NCBI GenBank assembly: GCA_027704905.1
Contig: CM051006.1
Span: 11,046,225-11,110,224 of the forward strand
Direction of reading: 5' to 3'
DNA: 64,000 nucleotides
Origin: Muraenolepis orangiensis
Taxonomy: Eukaryota; Chordata; Actinopteri; Gadiformes; Muraenolepididae
The notes under the pieces were generated by a model. That model had not been told where the DNA came from. It worked only from the letters and a program-made list of their open reading frames with translations, and did no database searches. The translations under genes were made by a program, and so were the position numbers. This document shows, in pieces, positions 34,380 to 48,477 of the stretch (the stretch's first letter is position 1; every line of letters begins with the position of its first letter).

Positions 34380-34907
34380 AAAACAGGAACAACAGGAAAA
34401 ACCCTGTTTTTTCCTGTTGTTCCTGTTTTTTTAGAAGGTGAATTGTGCTTTTTTGCACAATTCAACACATGTTCATATCATCCATCAATCACTTTATTGT
34501 TATTGTTATTGTGTATAATATTTTTAGAGTATAGTGTTTTAGTAACCATTCCATTGTACTACAATGGAATGGTTGTTAGGGTTAGTGAAGATAACCAAGA
34601 TAACCAAGAGATCCTTGCAATGTTGAACCTGCTTTGTAGTACAGGCCTCTGGTGGTGAAGTAGTGGCCCTTTAAATTATTTATACAATAAGTATGTTTTT
34701 TCACAGACATCTTTAACATGGTAGATCAGTTTGCTACTCTTTCTAATGTATGTATTTTCAGTGGCTATTGAAATTATGTTTCTATGCTATGGGAATAGTC
34801 TGTTTGATGTCGTATGTCGAAGAAGAGAAAATCATCCCATAAGAACGGCATCTCCGTAGATGATCTGAATCTGTTGGCTCACCCATGTTTTGATTTGAAT
34901 CAAAACA
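34380..34907. repeat. Cluster of four perfect hairpins upstream of the TRPV gene
   Basis: Perfect inverted repeats: 34380-34401 with 34408-34429 (22 bp stem, 6 nt loop); 34439-34448 with 34455-34464 (10 bp, loop TTTTTT); 34544-34558 with 34560-34574 (15 bp, 1 nt spacer); 34886-34895 with 34898-34907 (10 bp, 2 nt). All lie 0.3-0.85 kb upstream of the first coding exon in gene sense. Copies at 49132-49181, 49097-49122, 48987-49017 and 48654-48675. Confidence 0.9.
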
Positions 34908-35215
34908 CAGAAACATAACATGTGTTATCCATTCAGATGAAGTGAATTACAACTAATGACAGCTACTGTGTGGATTCAATGCGTTTTATTTTTTTTTCCA
35001 ACCAGAATTTTTATAGTTTCAAAACACAAGAGAAAAAAAGACAACAATGCAACAGGGGGTCATAAAAATTAACAGTGAAAAAAAATTCGATACCGGAACT
35101 GAGAAATGCAATAGTTTAAAAAAATATATAGATATACGTATATATATATTTAGAAAATGGAATACATTTCTCCTCAGAGTACATTCGCTTGATTGAATGC
35201 TTTGACATTTCATTT
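34575..35215. other. Non-coding between TRPV upstream region and copy A'
   Basis: No gene recognised. Contains the fourth hairpin, runs of T near 34988-34998 and A near 35078-35085 (the latter is where the second contig begins after the gap), and a TATA/ATA stretch near 35125-35150. The junction to the duplicated block is at 35215/35216. Confidence 0.5.
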
Positions 35216-36847
35216 TTCGTAATAATTAGACTCCATCTTCAACGGTGTGGTTCCTGTCCAACCGGCTTCTCATGGAGACGTATTAACACTTCTAGACTAT
35301 AGAGAACATTAAGGATGGCCCTACAGAGAACTAGCAAGCAGCCACAAGGAACAATTCTATGCTGCTATGTTTAAACTTCTATGCTTCATAATATACAACT
35401 AGACAAAAGCAGTCAAGTTGGCAAAAACATACATTCATTTCAGTGTCCTCCCTCCACTCTTTCCGCACAGTCAAAAACGTTTAAAAGTCTCGCTGTCTCA
35501 AGCAACAGAACAAACAGAACGCCAGGGTGGGCTGCTGACCCTTCACCGAGGAAACGAGGGCTCTGGACCTCAGGGAGGTTCATGTGTTCCTCCGGTCAGG
35601 AGGATGTGGAAAAAGAGGCCCTCGAGACAAAGGGGCCCTCAAGGCTCACCATTTCGCTGTCCCACGATTCAGTTCCTCCTGTTATGGTTCTTTTTAGTGG
35701 CCGTTTATTATTGTTTTTAATTTCTTGGCTCTGACGTGCCTGCCCCTCCAAGCTGCTGTTGAGTGTGTCTGTAAAACCTCTACTGTAATCTCTACTCTGT
35801 GATCCACTTACAGTACTGCCTCACACAATCCTGTCAAACTGGTAAAGATGTGCTGTTTGTAATAGTAGTAATACTGTATATTACAGACTAACAGTGGCTG
35901 GTCTTACTGCGTTGCCGTATTTCTCGTAGTAGAGCAGACAGACCGTCGTGGAGGGGTTGATCGAAAGAGTGCGATTAGAGGGGAGAGAGGGGAGAGAGCT
36001 TACCTCACTTTGAGACTAGAGAGAAAGAGCTTATCTCTGCCCACAGTGATCAAGTGCCTCCTTGCACTTGATCACTCCTCCTCCTCCTCCTCCTCCTCCT
36101 CCTCCTCCGTTGGGTGGTGCTGCGAGGGGCCAATCGGGTGATGGCGCAACATGTGTGTCCGTGAGGCTGTAGGTACTTGTGCACGCAGGTGGTGCACTGA
36201 AGGGGATTCACTTGTGGTCGCAATACTTTGTGTAGGACCTTTTTGAAGCACCCTGGGCCCCCGCAGGGCCTGTGTGTGCTTTTATTTTTAAATTAAGCTT
36301 GTTTTGAAGGTGGCAGGGTGGACATGGGTCTTCTGGTCTTCTGGTCTGTCTTCAGTACTGCCTGTGAGAATACATTGTGAAGATGTGACGAGTCAAAATA
36401 AAAGCCTAAAAGAGTCGTCTTTGTCTCCACAATTGCATTTATTTGGTTTTAAATGGCTGTGGTAAATTGAGACAAGAATGAGGTTTTATTTTTTTTAGGC
36501 CTTAGTTTTTGAGGTGTAAAGCTGATATCTGCTATAGGGGCCATTCTATCGAATTAGTTGTAACAAAACAATTAAGTATTCAGAGCATAGGTATTTACTA
36601 AGATAATGTAAGGATCTATTTAAAACCAAGGCATTAACTTGGATAGAAATAATAAATAAATGCGGTATACAAAATCATTTATAAAGGTACTTTATATTGG
36701 GAAGTGGCTGTCCCAAACCCTAACTCCTGAATTTCAGTATCGGTAAATAACAATTCCAAAAAATGTTGAAAAGTTTAAATATTTAGATTTATTGTGGATC
36801 CAATTTTTTATTTTTTTTATTGAAAAACTTTACTCTAGTGGTTTTTA

Positions 36848-37859
36848 TGTCACTACCGAAACACAAAGTGTTTAAACCAGAGCTGAGTCTGGATTTTGGC
36901 CACACCCCTGCATTTTGGACTAGAAAGTGACACTGCATCCTTGTCACGGCTGCATGTTAAATAGTTAAGTCTCATTAGTGTTAAGTAATGTGTTCCAAAG
37001 ACTGTGTGTAACTTGAATAGTCACTACCAAACACATATTCAGTCTGACTGTACATCTGTTTAAAGCTGTTTCTGCTAGCCATGTACTTGCTACTATATTT
37101 GAGTTATCTCAAATTATTGTCACTACCGAAAGTCACTACCAAAATATATGGTAAAGAGTCAGTAGTGACATGATCATTTCAGTAGTGACATAATGGAATG
37201 TTCATTTATTCTAAGAAAATAAACATACTTAAGGCAATGTTTTTGTGATTATTAAAGGATGTTCCTAAAACATGTAGCTAATGCTAATTTATATTTGGAA
37301 TTGTAGTATGGAGTTCCTTCTCATATCAAAATACCCTTCTTTTTCACAATACACTTATGCACCATATGCAGACAAAATACAAGAGCCAATCACTCACACA
37401 TACCACATCAGGAACAAGAGCAACATGATGGTACCATCTGTCTTCAATAATAAATTAATGCATTTTATTGATCATAAACCTTTTGTCTTTGTAATATTCA
37501 AAACATAAGGCATGCTATAAGTTAAGATTAAGCAATAAGGTTGAAGGAATATGAAAACTTTGCAAACCAAAGAGTGCTCACTACTATAACAGTGCAGTTA
37601 GGGTTAGATCTAAAATGTACAGCTTGTGTGTTAAATGTATGTTTGATTTTATCAATCACTCTTAAATAAAATCAATATGATCAATACTTTGCATTTTTAC
37701 AAAGAAAGCTTGCATTGCCTTTAGATTTTGATGAATCCTTTAAATTGAACTTAAATAGTTTGTTTTATTTAGCTATATTTTTACAACTTTAGGGGGTGGG
37801 GAAAGCAATCTTAACAGGTTAATATAATACTTGTTTCATACTATGTTTCGGTAGTGACA
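36848..37859. mobile_element. Second copy of the 16-bp-TIR element
   Basis: Same element as at 1630-2641, carried by the duplicated block, with identical ends and internal motif copies. It is not an independent insertion, because the flanks are also duplicated. Confidence 0.55.
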
Positions 37860-37961
37860 CATTTTGGGAGAGGAAAAGCAATCGAAAACAGTCTGAAAGC
37901 CCCTTATGGGCAAAGTGGTCCCAAACTTTTTTGAAAACATGCTTAGATTAGCGCATAGCCA

Positions 37962-40450
37962 ACCAGATCGATGTTGACGTGGTCAAACCTCCTCTCAGGC
38001 ACCAGGAATTTCTCCAGGGGGGCCTTTGTGTGGCGGTGTACCTAAGCACGCTGGCAAGCCATACACGTGCCGGCCCAAGACCTCACGTCCTTTTTGAGCC
38101 CCCACCAGACGAATTTCGCGGAGCCGAAGGCTTCCCGCCGGCGTGCGACAGGTTGTGTACCGCCTCGAACACGGGACCGACCGGATGGTCGGTTGGAGAC
38201 GTCACACAGGAGAGCAACGCCCGCATCGCCGAAAACCACATCCTCCAGGCGCAGCCCCACATCAGCCCCCTTCAGGGCCTGGACGCTGGGGTCCGTGACC
38301 TTGTCCATTGCCATGCGGGCATAGTCGATGCCCAACTGGACGGCCCCGATGACGACCCTGGAGAGGCAATCTGCGACCAGGTTTGACTTACCAGCCACGT
38401 GCTGGATGTCCGTGTTGAACTCAGAGATGTAGGAAAGCTGTCGTTGCTGGCGAGCAGACCAAGGCTCCGCCACCTTGGACATGGCAAACGTGAGCGGCTT
38501 GTGGTCAACGAACGCCGTAAATTCACGGCCTTCCAGCAAGAATCGGAAGTGCCGCACGGCCAGCCAGAGTCCAAGGTGTGCGGTCCCGTGTGCGGGCGAG
38601 GAAACGCCGCGACAGCCTCAACCTTTGACGGCAGGGGTGCTGCTCACCTTTGGTGCTTTTGGTGACGAGGTGCCCAAGGAAGTCAATGCCAAACACCCCG
38701 AACAGACACTTTGCAGGGTTGATTATCAACCCGTGTTGGCTGAGCCTCGTGAAAAGGGCCCGGAGGTGAGACAGGTGTTCCCCTCAGAAGTGCTGGCGAC
38801 GAGTATGTCGTCAAGGTAGACGAACACAAACGGTAAGTCCCGCAGCACCGAATCCATCAGGAGCTGGAATGTTTGAGCGGCGTTCTTGAGCCCAAAAGGC
38901 ATCCGCAGGAACTTAAACAACCCAAATGGCGTTATCACCGCCGTTTTGGGAATGTCCAGGGGATGCATGGGCACCTGGTGGTATCCACGCACTAGGTCCA
39001 CCTTAGAAAACACCAGCCTACCCGCCAGGTGCACCGAAAAGTCCTGAATGTGCGGCACAGGGTAGCGGTCGGGTGTCGTAGTGTCGTTGAGGCGGCGGTA
39101 GTCCCCACACGGGCCCCAACCACCATTAGGCTTGGGGACGATGTGCAGAGGAGACGCCCAAGGACTGTCAGACCGGCGGATGATACCCAGGCGTTCTATG
39201 GTTGAGAACTCGCCTTTGCTACTGCGAGTTTAGAAGGGTTCAACCGCCGGGCCCTGGAGTAGACCGGGGGTCCCTCAGTGGTGACGTGGTGCTCCACCCC
39301 ATGATTGGTGGTGGGTGCAGAGAAGGTGGGCAGCGTCAGGTCCGGGAACTCGGCCAACAACCTGAGGTACTTGTCCGCACCCGACAGCGAACCCGACAGC
39401 CTGTTGTACACCGCTTTGCCAAGCGTACACACAAGGGAGGAAAACGTCAAGGCATCAACCAAGCGTTTGTTTCTAACGTCCACCAGGAGCCCGTGAGCAC
39501 ATAAAGAATCTGCCCCGAGGAGGGGAAAAGAAATCCCAGTTGAACCGCTGCCCCCCAACACATAAACACATCGGCCTAAACATAAGTGCGGATGGGGCTG
39601 CCATTAGCTGTCGTCAATTGCGGTCCGTGCCCCCCTCGAGCGACGTCCTCCCTCGACCCAGGAACCACGCTCCACTGAGCGTCCGTGTCACAGAGAAACC
39701 GGCTTCCCGAGACACTGTCGCTAACGAAGAGCAGCCTGCTCGTGCCGCCAACGCTCAGGGCCACTACCGAGCGCCGGCCCTCTCGTTTCCCGGAGGCTTG
39801 TAGCTGCAGAGAGCGATGCACTTCTTCGCCTTGGCCCCGAACCGTGCGTGGTAAAAACACTCTCCCGCGTCCCCACGCCGGCCTGGAACCGCCGCGGTCT
39901 GCTCCCCCAAAGCCCTCCTAACCGGCGACGGAGCACTGAGCGTTGCAGCTAGCACATCTGCACCGGGCTGCTGGGTCGCCAGGAAGAAACGGTCAGCCTC
40001 CTCAGCCAGGGTGCAGGGTTCAGTAATGGTCGTGTTGGCCAGCGCCGTCTGAACCTGGGGCGGCAAGTGGCGCAGGAACGTCTCCACAAACAAAATCCGG
40101 GGATCCTCCCCCCCCAGCAGATTCAGCATCTTCTCCATGAGCTGGGACGGCTTGCTGTCCCCAGACCCTGAATGGGCTTTAATCGCCTCATATTTGCCGT
40201 GGCGTGGGGGATCCGCGATAAAACCGACTAACCCTGGACGACGAGGAGCTCCCCAGCGCCGCCACCACGTGAAAATACTTCAGGTCCTCGTCACGGACCT
40301 GGCGGCAGGCAAAGTGTGCCTCCACGTGTGCGATCCATGCCATAGCGGCATGTTCCCAAAACTCTGGCAGTTTAATATAAACATTGCGATCAGCCATGTT
40401 CACTATGTCTTCGGAAACTATCTCGAAAACGGCCCTGACTGCTCAGTTTA
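37962..40450 (-). pseudogene. Gypsy-1 remnant, copy A'
   Basis: Same decayed gag-protease-RT-RNase H series as at 2744-5232, with the same breaks and the same DTD in the protease. The breaks therefore pre-date the block duplication. RT lies at 39058-38726 and RNase H at 38557-38042 on the minus strand. Confidence 0.85.
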
Positions 40451-41442
40451 AAAACATAAAACATTTATTTATTTATTAAATTTATCCTCCCTTTGTGATT
40501 CTCTGAATGCACAATGATGGTCATCATTCTCTGTGAATAACTTGTTATTCAACCAAAAGTATGTCATTTATTTGAAAAAAGACTGGCATGTCTTTTTCCA
40601 TTGCACTGCAAATAACAAGTCCAGTTTATACTATACACCATGGGTTGGCAACAGGCGGAGATTTATTTATATATTTTTTACAATATCGGACCGACAGTCG
40701 CAAATATAGGCTATAATGTCCGAATCGAAAATGCAGGGACATTTTCCGCCAGGGTTGAACTGGCCATCTGGCATACCGTAGGCCGACGTGCCTTTTGGGC
40801 CGACACAACTTGTTTGTCTTGTCTGATCGGCCCGGCCCATAAAACAGGTAGATCGGCCCATTGTTTTTTTCTACGAGGTGATACTCAGGGACCCCCTACC
40901 CCCGTCAATGTTCGCCGCTGATCGCGCAGCTCGCCTCCGTTTAAACCGGATTCTGTGATTAATTATAGTTAAAAACTCTAAAATAGTGTGCGTTAAAGTC
41001 TCGAGTTTAATCACATGCGTTAACGTGTTAACTTTGACAGCCCTAGTTCTAATGCTTTGGTGTTCTGACTTTTCTTTTGAAACACGGAAATACGTTTCAA
41101 CGTTGTTGAGAATTACAACACAAACTCGCTAGTCAGTGCAATGGAACTGCTACCTAGTTAACTAGAACACTAGTAACCCCCACTGCTACCTAGTTAACTA
41201 GAACAGGGGTTCCCAAACTTCTCAGCCCGCGACCCCCAACATAACAGTGCTAGAGACTTGGGGGGGGGGGGGGGGGGGTGCTCACGAACATGGTGTGTGG
41301 CTTTTTTTCAGCTGCAAATGATACTGTCGTGAATCTGTCGGAATCAGAATAGGCCTATATCACGGTAGATTAGAACGCCGGAAGTACCCGCCGAAGCAGT
41401 GTATCCCAAGTTCCGGTTAATGCATTCACCTTGGCATTCACC

Positions 41443-43390
<1,948 letters not shown>

Positions 43391-43995
43391 AGGCCTATAT
43401 CACGTAAGATTAGAATGCCGGAAGTACCCGTTAAAAATCGCTGAAGCAGTGTATCCCAAGTTCTGGTTAATGCATTCACCTTGGCATTCACCATGGCGGT
43501 CAGTTATCGCTGGACAACATCGCTGCATAACCTTCTAAAAGTCAGTCAAGACGATGTGGTTCAACTAGTGAATGAACACTACAGTGAAGAAGTCCCGGCA
43601 TTGTGTCTTGTGGCTCTATCTGGATATATCGCCATATAACACATACATTTAGATTTAATTTAAATTTCATTTAGTTATATTTTGTTTATACTGGTTTATT
43701 TTGTTGTTATTTAGTTTAGATATTAGTATACTTTGTGTGCATTTATTCCCCCTGTCTCAACTGTTGCACCTTAATTTCCCTCGGGATGAATAAAGTTATC
43801 TTGAATCTTGAATAACGAAGGTGATTTTGTGTAGAAGCAGAGGTATATAATATGTATATAATATAGGCAGGATGGATTTTGATTATTTCAATGTACCTTT
43901 TCATTTATGTGTTAATATGTAGTGTGCAGCTGTATATTTTCTAAAAGGGAATGCCTGTTATTCTTGTGAATATGAGTTGTCTTAAAATAAAAGTA

Positions 43996-45451
43996 CCGTA
44001 TTGACCCGAATATAAGACGGGGTTTTTTTCCTAGAAAAAAATCTAAAAAAGAGGGGTCGTCTTATAATCGGGGTTTAGACTTTTCGATGTACCGTAATTG
44101 CACATGTAATTGCGCAACAACAGATCGCGCCAAACGAGTGTTCCGAGACACCGCGCGACACTTAAAGTAACTCAAAGTCTTAAAGTAACAGTACATAAAA
44201 ACAGTTACCTGGAGAGATAGAAATGGAGAGACAGCGACCAACTTGAAAAAAGTGGCTCAAAAGTAGGGCAAGTTAATAAACAGAAGAGACGAAGTTACGA
44301 TGCCAATTTTAAGATAATGGTGATAAACGAAGCAGAGACATCAAACACCTGTCATTGCGACGCAGGACAAGCCCAGCGCCTGCCCTCAGACTCCAGAGAG
44401 AAGCTACTGTCTTATCAGCGATATGTGATCAAGTTAAGGAAGAAGCACTCATACCCCCTTGATCAGATGGGCAATGCTGATCAAACGCCTGTGTATTTTG
44501 ACATGCCAACAACATCTGTCACTGTGCATAAGAAAGGCGACAAATCAGTGATCTACTGATCTACTGGAAACGAGAAGAGCCGAGTAACGGTCATGTTAAC
44601 GCGCCTCGCAGATGGGACACAACTTCCCCCGTACGTGGGGGATTATGGTAGGTGCCCAGGCAAAGGGCTGGATGGAGACGGAGCTTGTGGTGGACTGGCT
44701 CAAGGTGGTGTGGGGCAGACGGCGTGGGGGACTCAGAAAGCAGAGGAACATGTTGATTCTGGATGCTTTCCGTGGACACTTGACTGAGCCAGTCAAAACC
44801 TAGTCACCTAGTGATCATACCGGGCGGAATGACAAGCCAGCTGCAGGTGTTGGATGTGGTCGTTAACAAAACATTCAAGGTTAATCTGCGCAAGAGATCC
44901 ACAGAGTGGCTCCTGGCTGCTAATCACGCACTGACACCGTCTGGAAAAATCCAAAAGCCTGCAGTACGTTTGCTCTGTGAATGGATCTTGCAAGCATGGG
45001 CTGACGTTTCCCCAGAAAGCATTAATGGGTTTAAGAAATGCTGCGTATGCCATGGATGGCAGCGAGTATGACGTGATGTGGGAGGAGACGGGGAAGCAGA
45101 CACCGTGAGTGACGATAGCGGGAGTGAGAGGAACAACCAGCGACGTAGAAGACGAGCTGAATGAGAAGACTTGATGTGACCAATAGACTGATGTTCTGTT
45201 TCATTGCTCTACCGTTTTATTGCACTACTGTTTCATTGCTATCTAGCCTGTTTTGTTTTTGTTTGTCAAGTTAGGCAAATTTGAACACAATGTGTGATGT
45301 GTGTTATCATTATTTTCCAAAAAAAAGATTTTCTTTATAAAAAAAAGATTTGGTCTTCAAAAAAAATAAATATTTTTTTTTTCCAAAAATGAGTCTTGAA
45401 AAAGAGGGGTCGTCTTATAATCGGGGTCGTCTTATATTCGGGTCAATACGG
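43996..45451 (+). mobile_element. pogo/Tigger-type DNA transposon with TA target duplication
   Basis: 24 bp perfect terminal inverted repeats (CCGTATTGACCCGAATATAA at each end, continuing GACG) enclose 1456 bp. TA flanks both sides (43994-43995, 45452-45453). Copy A has the same flanks joined through a single TA at 8769-8770, which proves the insertion. Just inside each end is a further copy of a GTCTTATAATCGGGG-like motif. It carries a decayed transposase. Confidence 0.95.
44244..45080 (+). pseudogene. pogo/Tigger transposase remnant
   Basis: Plus-strand frames read RRSYDANFKIMVINEAE (N-terminal helix-turn-helix start), then after an internal deletion KLLSYQRYVIKLRKKHSYPL, NADQTPVYFDMP (first catalytic D, codon 44479), an in-frame TGA, and TGNEKSRVTVMLTRLADGT. 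In a shifted frame follow MLILDAFRGHLT (second D, 44762) and IPGGMTSQLQVLD (third D, 44853), then GFKKCC. The DDD triad is recognisable, but the stop, a frameshift and the deletion make it non-functional. Transposases of this family cut and paste at TA. Confidence 0.88.
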
Positions 45452-45957
45452 TACTTGTGGCATTGAGTTAAAACTGAATTTGTATAAAATACCAATATAT
45501 ATCGTATATCGCGATGCAGCCTAAAAATACCGGGTTTTGGTCCGTATCGCCCAGCCCTACTTGGGACCAGTGCTTTAAATCACACACATACCCGACATTA
45601 TGTGGCTCTATTCGGATGAGAGATGGAGTGTGTGTGGGGGTCAGGACCAGCGCTTTTAATCATACACATACCCGACATTATTAGCCTATTATGAGGAAGC
45701 ATTGAGTCACAAAGAGATGTGAACAAACTATTTCATGAAATAAAGGCTCTGTTTGGCAGTTATAGAAAATGCTTTCACATTTAACGAGGAGATAACTCAT
45801 CAGTATTCATCCAGAAGTCATTTTTCCTAAAAACACAAATAGCAACATATTGTTTGATCAACCATGATCACAATGGTTTACATTCTTTGTTTTAACTTTA
45901 TAATCATATACTGTATACAATTATCTAAGCTACGCTTAAGGCATTAGGTCCTTAGTA

Positions 45958-46228
45958 AACATGAGGGAGCTTAGCTAAGAGCAGGTGTTAAGTAACAGTG
46001 AGGGAAGTAACAGTATGGGGGCTAAGCTAAGGGCAGGTGTCAAGTAACAGTGAGGGAGCTAAGCTAAGAGCAGGTGTTAAGTAACAGTATGGGGGCTAAG
46101 CTAAGGGCATGTATTAAGTAACAGTGAGGGAGCTAAGCTAAGGGCAGGTGTTAAGTAACAGTGAGGGAGCTAAGCTAAGGGCAGGTGTTTAGTAAATGCG
46201 AGAGAGCTAAGCTAAGGACACGTGTTAA
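45958..46228. repeat. Minisatellite (VNTR), copy A'
   Basis: Same array as 9275-9545 with the same number and order of variant units, showing the expansion preceded the block duplication. Confidence 0.9.
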
Positions 46229-46453
46229 GCAAGGAAGGGAAAGGGGGGTCACATTAAGTGCAGGTTGTGAGATGTTTAAGATAAGGAGAGATGTGTGAGG
46301 AGGTAACATGTTTAAGGAGAGGAGAGAGGAGGTCAGATGACGGTATGTTGAGGGTCAGATCTTCTTTGAACTTCGAAGCCTGGCGAGATGTGGATGGCTG
46401 TTCCATAAATTTCCTGGAAGATCAACACAGCCAAAGTTGAGTTTGTACTTTCA

Positions 46454-46601
46454 TTAAAAGCACAGATGTATTATGGGTAATGTAGTTTGTTGTTGAAGCA
46501 TACGTAGTTGTTGGGGAGGCTTCTGTTCTGCCTTGATCCCCTCTTCCTCCTTCATGATGCCGTGATTCGACCGCCATGTTTGCCAGTTCACCTCCTCCAC
46601 C
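46454..46601 (-). pseudogene. TRPV paralogue, last exon only (copy A')
   Basis: Same exon 14 as at 9918-9771, ending in the same stop codon. Exon 13 is missing because homology to copy A ends at 46902 and a LINE fragment follows. A single terminal exon cannot be functional here unless the rest of the gene lies in the gap. Confidence 0.8.
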
Positions 46602-46902
46602 CTTAAAAAAATAAAAATGGTTCTTTACCAAAAAAACAATGTTGGGTTGGCTCATCCAGTACCAAACTAACCATGGAGACCGGTCACACAACCCCTGTAA
46701 CCCAATCGGAGCATCAACTCTGGTGGTCAGTATGCAGTAGGGTCCCACACACACTCAAATTGTGTTTTGGGTCCTGAAGTTGCATTCTTTTAAGAACCCC
46801 TGATGTTGGCAATAAGCCTTGTAGTGACACCGGTCGTTCCGATATATGATATACTGTTTATATATGCACATATACAGTCTATATGGATATTGACTGTCTC
46901 TG

Positions 46903-47477
46903 ACTGGCTGATCCGCCGCCTCGCTGGAACAACCTGGGGAGCCTCCGCTAAGACGCTGCGAATATCCACCCAAGCCCTGGTCTTCTCTGCAGCGGAATAC
47001 TGCGCCCCAGTCTGGAGCAGAAGCCCTCATGCGAGAAAGGTCGACGTGGCTATCAATACCTCCCTCCGAATAATAACTGGATGCTTAAAGCCTACCCCTG
47101 TGTCCCTCTTGCCAGTCCTCGCGGGAATAGCACCGGCCGGCCTCCGACGGGAGGCTGCCACCCTCGCCCTGGCCAGGAAGGCACAAAAGTATGACTGGCA
47201 CATCCTGCACAACACCACAATAACACCAGCACCTCCAAGCAGACTCAAGTCCCGCCACCCCTACAACAAGGCAGCACAAGAGATGCTCAACTCCACCTCT
47301 GAGGACAGCTCCAGAGATGCATGGTTGGCAGCAGCTTGGAAGCAGGAGTGGGAGTCAGCCGGGCCCTCCCGAATCCACTGTTACATCTGGGACCCAGGAG
47401 ATGGCACCATTGGAGGAGACGACCTACCACGCCGGCAATGGACCACACTGAACCATCTACGAACTGGGGTCGGTCGC
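46903..47477 (+). pseudogene. Non-LTR retrotransposon RT C-terminal fragment
   Basis: Open reading from about 46903 to the gap: TLRISTQALVFSAAEYCAPV, SLRIITGCLKPTPVSLLPVL, LARKAQKYDWHILH, DAWLAAAWKQEWESAGPSRI, LNHLRTGVGR. This is the region after the RT domain in a LINE of the I/Nimb/Jockey group (clade tentative). Its left edge is the exact end of homology between copies A and A'. The right end is unknown because the gap begins. Confidence 0.75.
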
Positions 47478-48477
47478 NNNNNNNNNNNNNNNNNNNNNNN
47501 NNNNNNNNNNNNNNNNNNNNNNNNNNNNNNNNNNNNNNNNNNNNNNNNNNNNNNNNNNNNNNNNNNNNNNNNNNNNNNNNNNNNNNNNNNNNNNNNNNNN
47601 NNNNNNNNNNNNNNNNNNNNNNNNNNNNNNNNNNNNNNNNNNNNNNNNNNNNNNNNNNNNNNNNNNNNNNNNNNNNNNNNNNNNNNNNNNNNNNNNNNNN
47701 NNNNNNNNNNNNNNNNNNNNNNNNNNNNNNNNNNNNNNNNNNNNNNNNNNNNNNNNNNNNNNNNNNNNNNNNNNNNNNNNNNNNNNNNNNNNNNNNNNNN
47801 NNNNNNNNNNNNNNNNNNNNNNNNNNNNNNNNNNNNNNNNNNNNNNNNNNNNNNNNNNNNNNNNNNNNNNNNNNNNNNNNNNNNNNNNNNNNNNNNNNNN
47901 NNNNNNNNNNNNNNNNNNNNNNNNNNNNNNNNNNNNNNNNNNNNNNNNNNNNNNNNNNNNNNNNNNNNNNNNNNNNNNNNNNNNNNNNNNNNNNNNNNNN
48001 NNNNNNNNNNNNNNNNNNNNNNNNNNNNNNNNNNNNNNNNNNNNNNNNNNNNNNNNNNNNNNNNNNNNNNNNNNNNNNNNNNNNNNNNNNNNNNNNNNNN
48101 NNNNNNNNNNNNNNNNNNNNNNNNNNNNNNNNNNNNNNNNNNNNNNNNNNNNNNNNNNNNNNNNNNNNNNNNNNNNNNNNNNNNNNNNNNNNNNNNNNNN
48201 NNNNNNNNNNNNNNNNNNNNNNNNNNNNNNNNNNNNNNNNNNNNNNNNNNNNNNNNNNNNNNNNNNNNNNNNNNNNNNNNNNNNNNNNNNNNNNNNNNNN
48301 NNNNNNNNNNNNNNNNNNNNNNNNNNNNNNNNNNNNNNNNNNNNNNNNNNNNNNNNNNNNNNNNNNNNNNNNNNNNNNNNNNNNNNNNNNNNNNNNNNNN
48401 NNNNNNNNNNNNNNNNNNNNNNNNNNNNNNNNNNNNNNNNNNNNNNNNNNNNNNNNNNNNNNNNNNNNNNNNNNNNN
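47478..48477. other. Assembly gap, exactly 1000 N
   Basis: The run of N is exactly 1000 bases, a conventional placeholder length, so the true distance and the order and orientation of the flanking contigs are not shown by this sequence. Apparent ORFs running through it are artefacts. Confidence 1.
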
